Source of the DNA: Chryseobacterium aahli
GTDB lineage: Bacteria > Bacteroidota > Bacteroidia > Flavobacteriales > Weeksellaceae
NCBI RefSeq assembly: GCF_022699665.1
Contig: NZ_JALDNB010000002.1
Location: 496,001 to 560,000, forward strand
Reading direction: 5' to 3'
Length of the DNA stretch: 64,000 bases
Under the pieces are notes generated by a model. The model was not told the origin of the DNA, searched no databases, and saw only the letters and a program-made list of their open reading frames with translations. A program made the translations under genes and the position numbers. This document shows, in pieces, positions 55,142 to 64,000 of this stretch. Position 1 is the first letter of the stretch. Each line of letters opens with the position of its first letter.

Positions 55142-56272
55142 TTATTGTTGTATATATAGTTGTCGGTAAACTTCAGCTATTCTTTTCCAGTCATGATTTT
55201 TTGAAAATTTTTCTATACTAAAATTGTAGTGATTATAATTACTAAGTAAAAGTTGTATCTTATTTTCAATTTCACGCACGGATGTATTCTCAACTTTCTC
55301 ACCTATCAGATCTTCGTACAATCCGTCTATTCCTTCATTCTTTGTATACAAGATGGGTAATCCTTGCAGGAGTGCCTCCATATATACGAGCCCGAACGTT
55401 TCGGCTTTAGATGGCATCGTAAAAATATCGCTCTTTTGGAAATATCTTTTTAATTCTGTAAGATCATCCACTCTTCCTACATAATTAAAACAGCTTTGAT
55501 CTTTGATGGCACTGAGTACTCTTTTTTCTGAGTTCCCCTTTCCACCTATAAGCGTTAATACGAAATTGTTTGTACTATTTTTATTTAGGTTTTTAACAGC
55601 GTTCACAAGATTAACAACATTTTTACCTTTATCAAATTTCCCAATGTAAAGTAATTGAATTACATCTTTATTATCGATCTGCTTTCTGACTGAAACTTTT
55701 GAATCAATCCAGTAAGGGTCTACACCATTGGGAATAACAGTAATCTTATTTTTGATTTCTAAAATTATAGGTGCCAATCTTTTATCATCAGACATTCTGT
55801 TTTTATATACAGTTGATATGGTAATAATCTTATCAGCAGCTAAAAGTATCTCTCGTCCATAACTTCTTTCGTGCAAAAAATATTTTAGAAACAGGTTTAA
55901 ATCGGTATTTCTTATGGCTACGATAAAAGGGATTTTATACTTTTTATGAAGCTCATATGCAACCCCTCCATCACTGTACCAAGTGTGGGCATGTATAAAT
56001 CTGATTTTAGATAAATCTACTTTTGACTCTATATCACTAATGATTTTTTTTACTTTTTTCTGGTATAAGATACGATCTGCATATTTTGATAAAATATGGC
56101 GGTAAATTATTTCTGAGTGATCACTCTTTAGATCAATTTTATTTTTGTCTAAGCGAGCAGCTTCACGTACAGGCGTATAGACAATCTGTGATACATGCAG
56201 ATCATCTAGATTTTTGACTAAATTTTTGTAAACGGTTGATCCCGAATAATCGTTTGTAATATGAAGAATCAT
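55142..56272 (-). CDS. Glycosyltransferase family 4
   Basis: A 376-residue GT-B enzyme with RFIHAHTWYSDGGVAYELHKKY in the N-domain, TVIPNGVDPYWI at the domain linker, LLYIGKFDKGKNVVNLV, and SDIFTMPSKAETFGLVYMEALLQGLPILYT carrying the E-x7-E motif in the C-domain. It acts on the cytoplasmic face of the membrane during repeat-unit assembly. Its ATG overlaps the upstream stop (TAATG). The donor and acceptor sugars are not predictable. Confidence 0.9.
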   Translation of the reverse strand: MILHITNDYSGSTVYKNLVKNLDDLHVSQIVYTPVREAARLDKNKIDLKSDHSEIIYRHILSKYADRILYQKKVKKIISDIESKVDLSKIRFIHAHTWYSDGGVAYELHKKYKIPFIVAIRNTDLNLFLKYFLHERSYGREILLAADKIITISTVYKNRMSDDKRLAPIILEIKNKITVIPNGVDPYWIDSKVSVRKQIDNKDVIQLLYIGKFDKGKNVVNLVNAVKNLNKNSTNNFVLTLIGGKGNSEKRVLSAIKDQSCFNYVGRVDDLTELKRYFQKSDIFTMPSKAETFGLVYMEALLQGLPILYTKNEGIDGLYEDLIGEKVENTSVREIENKIQLLLSNYNHYNFSIEKFSKNHDWKRIAEVYRQLYIQQ

Positions 56273-57366
56273 TAAGGATAAATTGAGTTAAACTGCGACT
56301 CTAGAACTGAATTGTTTATCTTGTTCTGATAATTTGTTAAACTTTTTTCAAATAAAGGATATAAACTTTTATCATAATAAATAAGTTTCATCCAACCATC
56401 AGAAATCTTCCAGCCAGTATTTTTAACTGCATTTGATGAGGAACCATCTACATTGTCGGAAATAGAATTATTCTTTAATATTTTAATTTTTAAAGTATTT
56501 GCTAAATAAATGAAATTGAAATTTTCCCAGTTCTTATTTTTCAATTCCTTCGCTTTTAACAGATATAGTACAACATGATTACCGTGAGAAACATCTTGGA
56601 TAATTGGATCGTAATTTTTGATACTTTTTAGTAGAGCACAAAATCTTTCAGGATAATTACTATTCCACACATAATACTTTACACCTTTTTCATCTTTAAG
56701 TTGTAATGCTGTACGTAATTGTTGATCAAACTGATTAGTAAAAGTCAGATAAGTTTGACTATTTTTAAAATCATATTTATTCAAATATAATGCAACAATA
56801 GCCCAATTTGCACCAGTATGAAGGTATTGATGAAACAGTAACGAGTAATCATTGTATTTGCTGAAGCTTTTATCTTTCCATTTATTGAAAGAATATTTGA
56901 GTCCATTCAATATTGAATTTTGATAATTTCCATATAAATTATTTTTAGAAATAATATCTAGAAATTCCCCGACGTATCTAAAAAAATACCCTTCAGAAAT
57001 CTGATGTTCCTTTCCATTCACAACCGAATTTTGATTATTTATTGGTGCATTCATTTTCCAGTTATTATTAAAGTAACTCGTTTCTGTATTCTCTATTAAA
57101 ATAGGCTTGATAATTGTTAAATTATTTTCTAAATAAGTTTTATCACCTGTTTTTACATACATGTTATTATTAGCATTTATAAAATAACCTAATGCCATAA
57201 AATCATAAGCATTTTTATTTTGAACAAATGATTTTATTTTTTGAAAGTTGTACTTTTTATTTGATTTAATTTCTTCGTTAAAGATCTTAACCTTTTGATC
57301 TTGTGCGTAACTAATATTATATATACTTAAGATGATAAGTAAGAGCACTCTGTGTAATAATCTCAT
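56272..57366 (-). CDS. Secreted protein of unknown function in the polysaccharide cluster
   Basis: A 364-residue protein with a signal peptide ending near residue 21 (NISYAQ). The rest is mostly alpha-helical by pattern, with Trp/Tyr/Asn-rich segments (YDFMALGYFINANNN, DYSLLFHQYLHTGANWAIVALYL, ISDGWMKLIYYDKSLY) and QDVSHGNHVVLYLLKAKEL. This resembles the (alpha/alpha)-toroid of polysaccharide lyases or hydrolases, but I cannot assign a family. A periplasmic or surface enzyme within a synthesis cluster could trim or modify the polymer. Base composition is low in GC, like the genes on either side. Confidence 0.8.
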   Translation of the reverse strand: MRLLHRVLLLIILSIYNISYAQDQKVKIFNEEIKSNKKYNFQKIKSFVQNKNAYDFMALGYFINANNNMYVKTGDKTYLENNLTIIKPILIENTETSYFNNNWKMNAPINNQNSVVNGKEHQISEGYFFRYVGEFLDIISKNNLYGNYQNSILNGLKYSFNKWKDKSFSKYNDYSLLFHQYLHTGANWAIVALYLNKYDFKNSQTYLTFTNQFDQQLRTALQLKDEKGVKYYVWNSNYPERFCALLKSIKNYDPIIQDVSHGNHVVLYLLKAKELKNKNWENFNFIYLANTLKIKILKNNSISDNVDGSSSNAVKNTGWKISDGWMKLIYYDKSLYPLFEKSLTNYQNKINNSVLESQFNSIYP

Positions 57367-57406
57367 AATTTTGCTTTTATAAAAGTTATATAAAATAGGT
57401 CAGTAT

Positions 57407-58594
57407 CTAATTAGGATATTCTTTTAGTAACAATTTTTGGAAATAGAACTGATATAATGAATGAGAATTTTCTGTCGCAGAATATTGAGAGAGTAAGAAA
57501 ATACACGCAAATAGTATTATAATTCCTACTAACAATAAAAAATTTTTTTCAATTATTTTCTTCTTATACAAATAGTATAAAAAGTACGAATACATAATCG
57601 GTTGAAATATATAAAAATATCTAAATGGGCGAGATAAAGAAATTGCACCATCTGGAAAAATATAGGTTGTTATAACTCCTAGAAAAAAGAAAAAATAGAT
57701 TATTATAAATCGGTTGCTGTTGTAATATTTTTTCAGATTTGTGCTATACAAAATAATTATTAAATTTAATAATATTTTAAAGTATTTTGCAATACCAGAG
57801 CCTTCACTTTCTACAATTCCACTTACTAAACTACTCACACTATAACTATCATATAACCCATCTCCCAGTAAAGAAGTATAAAAATTTATAATTGGATCTA
57901 ATTGTATAATAATACTCGAAAATAATAGCTTGAATATAAAGGCAGAAAAAAACAAAATTAATTGTAGTTTGACACTTTCAAAATAGTCTTTATTATTTGT
58001 TAAAATAGGGTAAAAAATAAACAAAATAATTGAGCTCCGATGAATCATAAATAAAGCTACGCATATAAGAAAATATACATATTTTTTTTTTATATCTATA
58101 AATCTAATAGCATATAACCATATACACATAGCAAGGGCTTGCCGAAGAACGTTCATCAAAAATAAAAAGTTACCATTGGTAAATAAGAAAAATATCAAAA
58201 AAGGAAATAAATATCTTTCATCTTTAAAGGCTAGAAAAAAAAATAGTATTTGTGTAAATGCGATAGCTGCAAAGAAAACAGTGTAATGTAAATTAAGATA
58301 CCATCCAACGTCTGAAAATAAATTAAATAATATTTCGCCCTTACCAGAATAAGTCTTGTCTAAATAATTATATAAATATGAAAAATAGTCTGTGCCTACA
58401 TCATATCTCATACCCATGACTACTGCAAAAACTATTAATGGAAAAATAATTTCGATATTCCAAAAAGATCTTCTTTCTATAATAATTTCACCATTAAAAG
58501 ATTTATATTTATTTTCTTTCTTAGCTGCGTAAATTCCACATAGCATCATAAAAAGCATCAGAATAAGGTAAACGGAAATACTTTGTAAAAACAT
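57407..58594 (-). CDS. EpsG/Wzy-like polysaccharide polymerase
   Basis: A 395-residue integral membrane protein with about 10-12 hydrophobic segments. The motif GMRYDVGTDYFSYLYNYLD after the second segment is the hallmark of the EpsG family, and FLFLMNVLRQALAMCIWLYAIRFI matches the next conserved region. It would polymerise repeat units at the periplasmic face. It is very AT-rich, typical of Wzy genes. It ends 40 bp before the secreted unknown gene. Confidence 0.88.
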   Translation of the reverse strand: MFLQSISVYLILMLFMMLCGIYAAKKENKYKSFNGEIIIERRSFWNIEIIFPLIVFAVVMGMRYDVGTDYFSYLYNYLDKTYSGKGEILFNLFSDVGWYLNLHYTVFFAAIAFTQILFFFLAFKDERYLFPFLIFFLFTNGNFLFLMNVLRQALAMCIWLYAIRFIDIKKKYVYFLICVALFMIHRSSIILFIFYPILTNNKDYFESVKLQLILFFSAFIFKLLFSSIIIQLDPIINFYTSLLGDGLYDSYSVSSLVSGIVESEGSGIAKYFKILLNLIIILYSTNLKKYYNSNRFIIIYFFFFLGVITTYIFPDGAISLSRPFRYFYIFQPIMYSYFLYYLYKKKIIEKNFLLLVGIIILFACIFLLSQYSATENSHSLYQFYFQKLLLKEYPN

Positions 58595-58597
58595 GAG

Positions 58598-59578
58598 CTA
58601 TATTTTTTTATTTATTTTATTTTTGATCAATATTGATAAAGCAAATAAATTAAGAGAGATATTTAGTAAATTGATCTTTGAAGATGAGAGAAATATTTCT
58701 CCAACATTAATTTTAAACGTAAGTTCTTTTTTCAATTTTGAATTGAGAATGAAAAAATTCTTAAAAGAAAAACATCTTGAAAATGAATTATAAATTACAG
58801 AAATAGTTCTATATATGTTGTAGTGTAAAATGTTAATTGCCCCGACACTTAAATGAGGATTACTCGTTATATAAGAATTTATAAATTTAATATTATTCAC
58901 CATATAAATCACTCTATCAAAAGTCCAGCTCCTTGATGCACTACCTTGCCTTTCATAAACATTATAAAAATTTATATCAGAAAAAGTAATTTTCTTAGCG
59001 AAGATTAACACCATTGAGAAGAAAATTGCATCTTCACCATTTTTTATATTTGGAGGAAAAACTATATTATTGTTAATCAAAAACTGTCTTTTATAAAAAG
59101 CTCCCCAAATACTCCCCCTAAAGTAGCCCCTATCAACAGCTAGTCTAACGCCATCGAAAGTTTCATCTACAAAAGATTCATTATATTCATATTTCTCTTT
59201 AATTATCCCCACCCCATCATTTATATGTGATCTAGCAACTACACATTCATAGTTTGACATATCTCTTGAACTAAAAATTTTATTTAAAGATTGCTTGTTA
59301 ATGAAGTCATCTCCATCAATAAAACATATCCATTCGCCACAGGAGTTTTCAATCCCCATATTTCTAGCATTACTTACACCACTATTTTTTTGAGAAAATA
59401 CTTTAATCCTACTATCTGCTAATGCATAGTGTTCACAAATAGACAATGATCTGTCAGTACTCCCATCATTTATTATGATAATTTCATAATCAGGGAAATC
59501 CTGAATTAGAATACTATCCAAACATCTAGATATATAATTCTCTAAGTTATATACGGGAACTATTATTGAGAGCTTCAT
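58598..59578 (-). CDS. Glycosyltransferase family 2
   Basis: A 326-residue GT-A enzyme beginning KLSIIVPVYNLENYISRCLDSIL, with IIINDGSTDRS, SGVSNARNMGIENSCGEWICFIDGDDFI (DxD-type metal site) and later helices characteristic of the family. It transfers an activated sugar to the growing repeat unit. It is separated from the polymerase gene by 3 bp and from the pyruvyltransferase-like gene by 6 bp. Confidence 0.92.
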   Translation of the reverse strand: MKLSIIVPVYNLENYISRCLDSILIQDFPDYEIIIINDGSTDRSLSICEHYALADSRIKVFSQKNSGVSNARNMGIENSCGEWICFIDGDDFINKQSLNKIFSSRDMSNYECVVARSHINDGVGIIKEKYEYNESFVDETFDGVRLAVDRGYFRGSIWGAFYKRQFLINNNIVFPPNIKNGEDAIFFSMVLIFAKKITFSDINFYNVYERQGSASRSWTFDRVIYMVNNIKFINSYITSNPHLSVGAINILHYNIYRTISVIYNSFSRCFSFKNFFILNSKLKKELTFKINVGEIFLSSSKINLLNISLNLFALSILIKNKINKKI

Positions 59579-59584
59579 AATTTG

Positions 59585-60712
59585 TTACTTGGAAAGTTCT
59601 TCTTTGATAAACGAATCTAAGACCTGAAATTGTTCTGTACTTTTATTTTTAAAATCTTTAATATCATAAAAATTTAAATCTATCTGCTCAAATAAATCGT
59701 TTGGCTGAATAGTTGAAAAGCTTTCTAAGCTAACAGTCTGTCCCTGATAGTCAATATCATTTAAAACATTTAACATTTTACTACTATAGGTAATGGGAAA
59801 AATTTTCTGATTGAAAATCATACTTAATATCATAGCATGAAATCTCCCACAATACATTTGTTCTATTGAAGAGTATATGTTTAAAAATTCATCTATATCA
59901 CCATTATAAATAACTTTGTTTATATTTTTTTTATTATTCACCAAATCTAAAATCGAATCTATTGTACTACCATCACCTTGACCTTCACAGAAAGAAAATA
60001 AATAAATTTCGTAACCTTTATTATAATAAAATTCTATTAGCTCGGCATATTTTTTCATGTAATCAACACTATTAATACCATTTCTGGCGCGGACTACAGA
60101 AAAGCCAACAGATTTATTTCTTTTAATAACTTCAGAAAATTTTAATCCAAAAACTATATCTGGTTTACATCTAACGCTATCTAATGTTGAAAATAAATTG
60201 TAAGATAGATTTTCCCTAAAGCAAACATCCTGTGCCTTAGAAAAAATAGTTTTATAACCTTTAAAAAATTTTGGATCATTGTAGGGTCCAAAATTACATC
60301 CCAAATAGAACGTATTCTTACAGTATTGTTGAGCCAAATCATAATAAATCAAGCTGCTATAAACTGGTAACACCTTCTGTTGCATAAAAATTGAGCCTCC
60401 AATTGATATAAAAGCATCAAATTTGTAATCATGAACTCTAAAATTTTCAGAAAATCTTCTTTTTATTTTCTTTAAATATTTAGCTCGAAAAAAGTATCTT
60501 TCAACATGATTAAATGCTCTTTGAATCAATCCCGATTTAAATTTATAAGAGTCTTCTATAATCTCCAGATTATCAAAATTCTTAAAAATACTTTTGTATT
60601 GATTTGGCGCTGGGAGTACGAATTTTACTTCGGGATATCTGTCCAATAAAATTTTTAAAAAAAGATCATCTCCCAAATTCAAATTTGCATACAATTTTAT
60701 TAATATTCTCAT
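59585..60712 (-). CDS. Polysaccharide pyruvyl transferase family protein
   Basis: A 375-residue protein with the family's N-terminal LYANLNLGDDLFLKILLDRYPEVKFVLPAP, a central DAFISIGGSIFMQQ and YLGCNFGPYND, and C-terminal MYCGRFHAMILSMIFNQKIFPITYSSKM. Members add a pyruvate ketal from phosphoenolpyruvate to a sugar hydroxyl, giving the polymer a negative charge; some members have other roles. It lies between the flippase and GT2 genes in the same run. Confidence 0.88.
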   Translation of the reverse strand: MRILIKLYANLNLGDDLFLKILLDRYPEVKFVLPAPNQYKSIFKNFDNLEIIEDSYKFKSGLIQRAFNHVERYFFRAKYLKKIKRRFSENFRVHDYKFDAFISIGGSIFMQQKVLPVYSSLIYYDLAQQYCKNTFYLGCNFGPYNDPKFFKGYKTIFSKAQDVCFRENLSYNLFSTLDSVRCKPDIVFGLKFSEVIKRNKSVGFSVVRARNGINSVDYMKKYAELIEFYYNKGYEIYLFSFCEGQGDGSTIDSILDLVNNKKNINKVIYNGDIDEFLNIYSSIEQMYCGRFHAMILSMIFNQKIFPITYSSKMLNVLNDIDYQGQTVSLESFSTIQPNDLFEQIDLNFYDIKDFKNKSTEQFQVLDSFIKEELSK

Positions 60713-60755
60713 TTCTTTAAAGCTAAGTTTACATTATGATATTGTAAATCAATAT

Positions 60756-62285
60756 CTATTGCTTCTTTATTGTTTTTTTTAAAAAAATTGCTTTTAAGAA
60801 ATACTTTTCTTCCCGATGTAATCCTAAAGTCGCAATTAAAGGACAAATTATTATGAAAATAGTACATACTCTAAAGAGAAATACTACAAATTGATTATCC
60901 GTCTTAAATAATGGTATAAATAAAAAAATAATAACAATTGAAACTATTGATACAAAAAGAATTGGTAATAAAACTTTCGTTATGAATTCTTTTACACTTA
61001 GATTAATCATATTTTTTAAAAACCATATTCTGAAGAATAGTGTAATTATTGAAAGAATGATCATCAAATCAAAAACAATCATTGGTTTCATATTACATTC
61101 TTTAAGTAAAAAATAAGAAATAGGAAGATTTAAAAATAATAATGTTCCAACAATAATTTGGTAAAATTTTATTTTACCTGTTGCTTGCGCTCCAACCATT
61201 AATGGACCTGATATAGTATCTATCAATACATATATCAACACAAGTTTAACAAATATTGGAGTGTATTCGGGAATATTTTTCAACCATAGTTGCAAAATAT
61301 AATCTATATTAAACCAAATTGGACAAATGATAATAAATAACAAAAAATACGACAATTTAGATGCTTTTATTATTAATCTGTGATTTTGTTTAAGATCTCC
61401 TTGTGCATATGTTTTTATTATCTGAGGATTGATTGCCAATTGAAAATTATTAACAAACAATTGTACAGCCATCTGTATCTGCGTTGTTATACCATATGCT
61501 GCATTTATTGTAGTTCCGAAAAACAAGTTTAATATAACATTACTCCCTTGGCCTCGCGCAACTACAGCCAAACTTCCAAATAAATTCCAACCAGAATACG
61601 TAAGTAGTTCTTTAAAATATTGCTTGTCATATTCAAATTGATACTTACTTTCAACAAAATTATTTCTACAGTAAAATTGATAAATCAATCTTATAATTAG
61701 AGCCACAAAAAAAGTTAGAATGGAAAAAGTGACTAGTTTATCGCTCCCAAAATAAATTAACACATAAACAATCGCTAATTTTAGAAAAGCTTCAACAATA
61801 CTTACTATTGCATAAATCTTCATTTTTTCTCTTGCTTGCAGTAAAGCATCATACGGTACTTGTAAGATATTTATTAAGAACGTTAAAACCGAAAATTGAT
61901 AAACAACCTGAACTGCAAATAGACGATTCTCGGGAAAAACCATTTTATTTGTTAAATACCATAAACCAATAGTTTCGGCCAAGATAAGTACTACAATAGC
62001 TATTATAAAATGAATTGTTAAAGTAGCACTAAAAGTTTTTTTTAGTCGTTCAAAATCACCTTTTCCAATATCAAATGATAAATACCTGCGTGTCGCATTG
62101 GCCATAGCCCCCCTAAAAAAAGAAAGCATAGATACAATACCTCCAACTAAACTGTAAATTCCGTAATCTGAGACTCCAAGTTGATCCAATACAATTCTAG
62201 ATGTATATAATGTTACACCCAAGATAAAAAACATCCTTAGATATAAAAATGCTGTATTTTTTGCTATGCTGTTTATATTTGACAC
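60756..62285 (-). CDS. Wzx-type oligosaccharide flippase
   Basis: A 509-residue inner-membrane protein with 12-14 hydrophobic segments of the MATE/MVF polysaccharide export family. The N-terminal NTAFLYLRMFFILGVTLYTSRIVLDQLGVSDYGIYSLVGGIVSMLSFFRGAM is highly typical. It flips the undecaprenyl-linked repeat unit to the periplasm for the EpsG/Wzy-like polymerase. AT-rich like its neighbours. It is 13 bp downstream of the UDP-glucose dehydrogenase-type gene. Confidence 0.93.
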   Translation of the reverse strand: MSNINSIAKNTAFLYLRMFFILGVTLYTSRIVLDQLGVSDYGIYSLVGGIVSMLSFFRGAMANATRRYLSFDIGKGDFERLKKTFSATLTIHFIIAIVVLILAETIGLWYLTNKMVFPENRLFAVQVVYQFSVLTFLINILQVPYDALLQAREKMKIYAIVSIVEAFLKLAIVYVLIYFGSDKLVTFSILTFFVALIIRLIYQFYCRNNFVESKYQFEYDKQYFKELLTYSGWNLFGSLAVVARGQGSNVILNLFFGTTINAAYGITTQIQMAVQLFVNNFQLAINPQIIKTYAQGDLKQNHRLIIKASKLSYFLLFIIICPIWFNIDYILQLWLKNIPEYTPIFVKLVLIYVLIDTISGPLMVGAQATGKIKFYQIIVGTLLFLNLPISYFLLKECNMKPMIVFDLMIILSIITLFFRIWFLKNMINLSVKEFITKVLLPILFVSIVSIVIIFLFIPLFKTDNQFVVFLFRVCTIFIIICPLIATLGLHREEKYFLKAIFLKKTIKKQ

Positions 62286-62298
62286 CTACTATATTCTT

Positions 62299-63465
62299 TC
62301 AATCATTACCAAATAAATCCCTTGTATACACTTTATCCTGTACATCTGCTAATTCGGGAGCATTACGATTAGAGATGATTACATCACATTCTAATTTAAA
62401 CTTTTCCAAATCTCTGACAACTTTTGACCCATAAAAAGTTTCCTCTTCCAAAACAGGTTCATACACTTCAACTTCAATACCTTTTGCCTTGATTCGTTTC
62501 ATGACTCCTTGTATCGCTGAAGCCCTAAAATTATCAGAACCTGATTTCATAATCAATCGATAAACACCCACCTTTTTGGGCTTTCTTTCTAAAATAGAAT
62601 CGGCTATAAAATCTTTACGTGTACGGTTTGCATCTACAATTGCCTGAATAATATTATTGGGTACAGTATCATAATTAGCTAATAATTGTTTTGTGTCTTT
62701 AGGTAAACAATACCCGCCATATCCAAAAGAAGGGTTGTTGTAATGAGATCCAATACGCTGATCCAGACCTACTCCTTCAATGATTTGTCTGCTGTCTAAA
62801 TTATGAATTTGTGCATAACTGTCTAATTCATTAAAATAAGCAACACGTAAAGCTAAATAGGTATTTGAAAATAACTTAATTGCTTCCGCTTCTGTAGGAT
62901 TGGTAAATAAAATCGAAATATCATCTTTTATTGCTCCTTCTTTCAACAAATCAACAAACACTTTAGCTCTTTCACTTTGCTCACCAATAATAATTCGGGA
63001 AGGATATAAATTGTCATACAACGCTTTACCTTCTCTTAAAAATTCAGGAGAGAAAATAATATTATCAAATTCTAATCTCTTTTTTAAGTCTTCCGTGAAA
63101 CCAACAGGCACTGTAGACTTAATGATGATTATAGCACTAGGATTATGTTGCTTAACATCTTTTACAACAGACTCTACACTATTTGTATTAAAATAGTTAG
63201 TTTTAGTATCATAATCAGTTGGTGTTGCAACGATCACAAAATCTGCATTTTCAAAAGCATCTTTAACATCCAAAGTTGCTCTGAAATTAAGATCTTTGTT
63301 TGTCAAAAAATCTATTATTTCACCATCCTCAATAGGTGATATTTTTGCATTAAGCATATCAATCTTTTCTGCAACTATATCTACTGCCACAACTTCGTTG
63401 TTTTGTGCTAATAGAACAGCATTCGATAAGCCTACATAACCTGTGCCTACGACGGCAATTTTCAT
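62299..63465 (-). CDS. ugd: UDP-glucose 6-dehydrogenase-type nucleotide-sugar dehydrogenase
   Basis: A 388-residue dehydrogenase starting at [22 protein letters not shown], which is the NAD-binding loop seen at the very start of family members; ATGs at 63477 and 63498 are in frame, and the latter overlaps the upstream gene. The catalytic Cys is in [16 protein letters not shown], with [14 protein letters not shown] and [15 protein letters not shown] also present. It likely makes UDP-glucuronate from UDP-glucose. It follows another dehydrogenase of a different branch by about 16 bp. Confidence 0.93.
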   Translation of the reverse strand: MKIAVVGTGYVGLSNAVLLAQNNEVVAVDIVAEKIDMLNAKISPIEDGEIIDFLTNKDLNFRATLDVKDAFENADFVIVATPTDYDTKTNYFNTNSVESVVKDVKQHNPSAIIIIKSTVPVGFTEDLKKRLEFDNIIFSPEFLREGKALYDNLYPSRIIIGEQSERAKVFVDLLKEGAIKDDISILFTNPTEAEAIKLFSNTYLALRVAYFNELDSYAQIHNLDSRQIIEGVGLDQRIGSHYNNPSFGYGGYCLPKDTKQLLANYDTVPNNIIQAIVDANRTRKDFIADSILERKPKKVGVYRLIMKSGSDNFRASAIQGVMKRIKAKGIEVEVYEPVLEEETFYGSKVVRDLEKFKLECDVIISNRNAPELADVQDKVYTRDLFGND

Positions 63466-63481
63466 TTGTCTATTCATGCTT

Positions 63482-64000
63482 CTACAGGCGGTTATCACAT
63501 TCTTCCAAAATTCCTTTTACATCATACACAACACCCCCATCTTTCAATAATAGCTTTAAATCTAAATCTAAAAACTCTTGATGAGCTACCGTAAGAACGA
63601 TTGCGTCAAATTTATCTTTGATCTCATCTAGAGAATTGATTGACCGAAATCCATATTCATGCTGTACTTCATCAGGATTTGCCCAGGGATCAAATGTGGT
63701 CACTTCAAAATCAAAATCTTCTAAGCTTTTAATGACGTCAGCAGCTTTTGTATTCCTTACATCAGGACAATTCTCTTTGAAAGTGATGCCGAGATTAAGA
63801 ATTTTTGCTCCATAAATATTGACTCCTTTCTTGATCATTGTTCTTACGACCTGAGACGCTACAAAAGATCCCATAGAATCGTTCAGCCTTCTTGCCGTCA
63901 AAATCAGTTCCGAATAATAACCAACATCCTGAGCTTTCTGTGCCAGATAAAATGGATCGACCCCAATACAATGCCCACCGACTAATCCTGGTTTGAATGG
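63482..64000 (-). CDS. Nucleotide-sugar dehydrogenase (TviB/WbpA branch), cut by the right edge
   Basis: The frame is open for 173 codons from the window edge to the stop at 63482, so only the C-terminal part is present. It begins [21 protein letters not shown], which carries the catalytic cysteine (GGHCIG) and the VDPFYL motif of UDP-N-acetylhexosamine 6-dehydrogenases. The downstream segments [24 protein letters not shown] and TFDPWAN support this. It would supply UDP-N-acetylhexosaminuronate. Neither start nor N-terminal NAD loop is in the window. Confidence 0.92.
   Translation of the reverse strand, partial: PFKPGLVGGHCIGVDPFYLAQKAQDVGYYSELILTARRLNDSMGSFVASQVVRTMIKKGVNIYGAKILNLGITFKENCPDVRNTKAADVIKSLEDFDFEVTTFDPWANPDEVQHEYGFRSINSLDEIKDKFDAIVLTVAHQEFLDLDLKLLLKDGGVVYDVKGILEECDNRL

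Overview
The window looks like a chromosomal segment of a Bacteroidota bacterium, most likely a Flavobacteriales/Weeksellaceae member close to Chryseobacterium. This is inferred from SusC/SusD pairs, a hybrid two-component system, many signal peptides ending in '(L/I)SAQ', TAnnTTTG-type -7 boxes, low GC and very few Shine-Dalgarno sites. No rRNA, tRNA, CRISPR array, intact insertion sequence or prophage was seen.

Region 1 (1-26736, all minus strand) is a xylan/glucuronoarabinoxylan utilisation locus. In transcription order it holds a NUDIX-type regulator, xylB, xylA, a SusC/SusD pair, the hexuronate pathway (uxuA, an SDR mannonate/fructuronate oxidoreductase, uxaC, kdgK, KDPG aldolase), an ExuT-like MFS transporter, two GH43 enzymes, a CE1-type esterase, a GH31 alpha-xylosidase, two tandem GH43-CBM6 enzymes and a GH97 enzyme cut by the left edge. 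The genes cover removal of arabinose, acetyl or feruloyl groups, alpha-xylose and alpha-galactose or beta-arabinopyranose, then isomerisation of xylose and glucuronate and entry into central metabolism. An endo-xylanase and an alpha-glucuronidase are not in the window.

Region 2 (27454-42463, minus strand) is a fructan (levan/inulin) utilisation locus: a fructose-sensor-like hybrid two-component system, a sugar porter, a secreted GH32, SusC, SusD, a DUF4960/DUF5018-type surface glycan-binding lipoprotein, a lipoprotein GH32 and a fructokinase, ending in a clear intrinsic terminator. Its content resembles the Bacteroides thetaiotaomicron levan locus.

Region 3 (42829-50225) is the only plus-strand block. 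It encodes what I read as a divergent chaperone-usher-like fimbria: two small pilin-like proteins, a PapD-like chaperone, a two-domain tip-adhesin candidate whose C-terminal half matches the pilin, and a 935-residue outer-membrane usher-like barrel, followed by an AraC-type regulator. A hairpin lies between the main pilin gene and the assembly genes. This is the most novel-looking part of the window.

Region 4 (50490-64000, minus strand) is the distal part of a surface polysaccharide (O-antigen/capsule) cluster: two nucleotide-sugar dehydrogenases, a Wzx flippase, a pyruvyltransferase-family protein, glycosyltransferases, an EpsG/Wzy-like polymerase, a secreted protein of unknown function, a PglC-like initiating phosphoglycosyltransferase and PglD/PglE-like acetyltransferase and aminotransferase genes. 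A truncated, frameshifted second copy of the phosphoglycosyltransferase 3' end lies in a 1-kb gene-poor gap and marks a past rearrangement.
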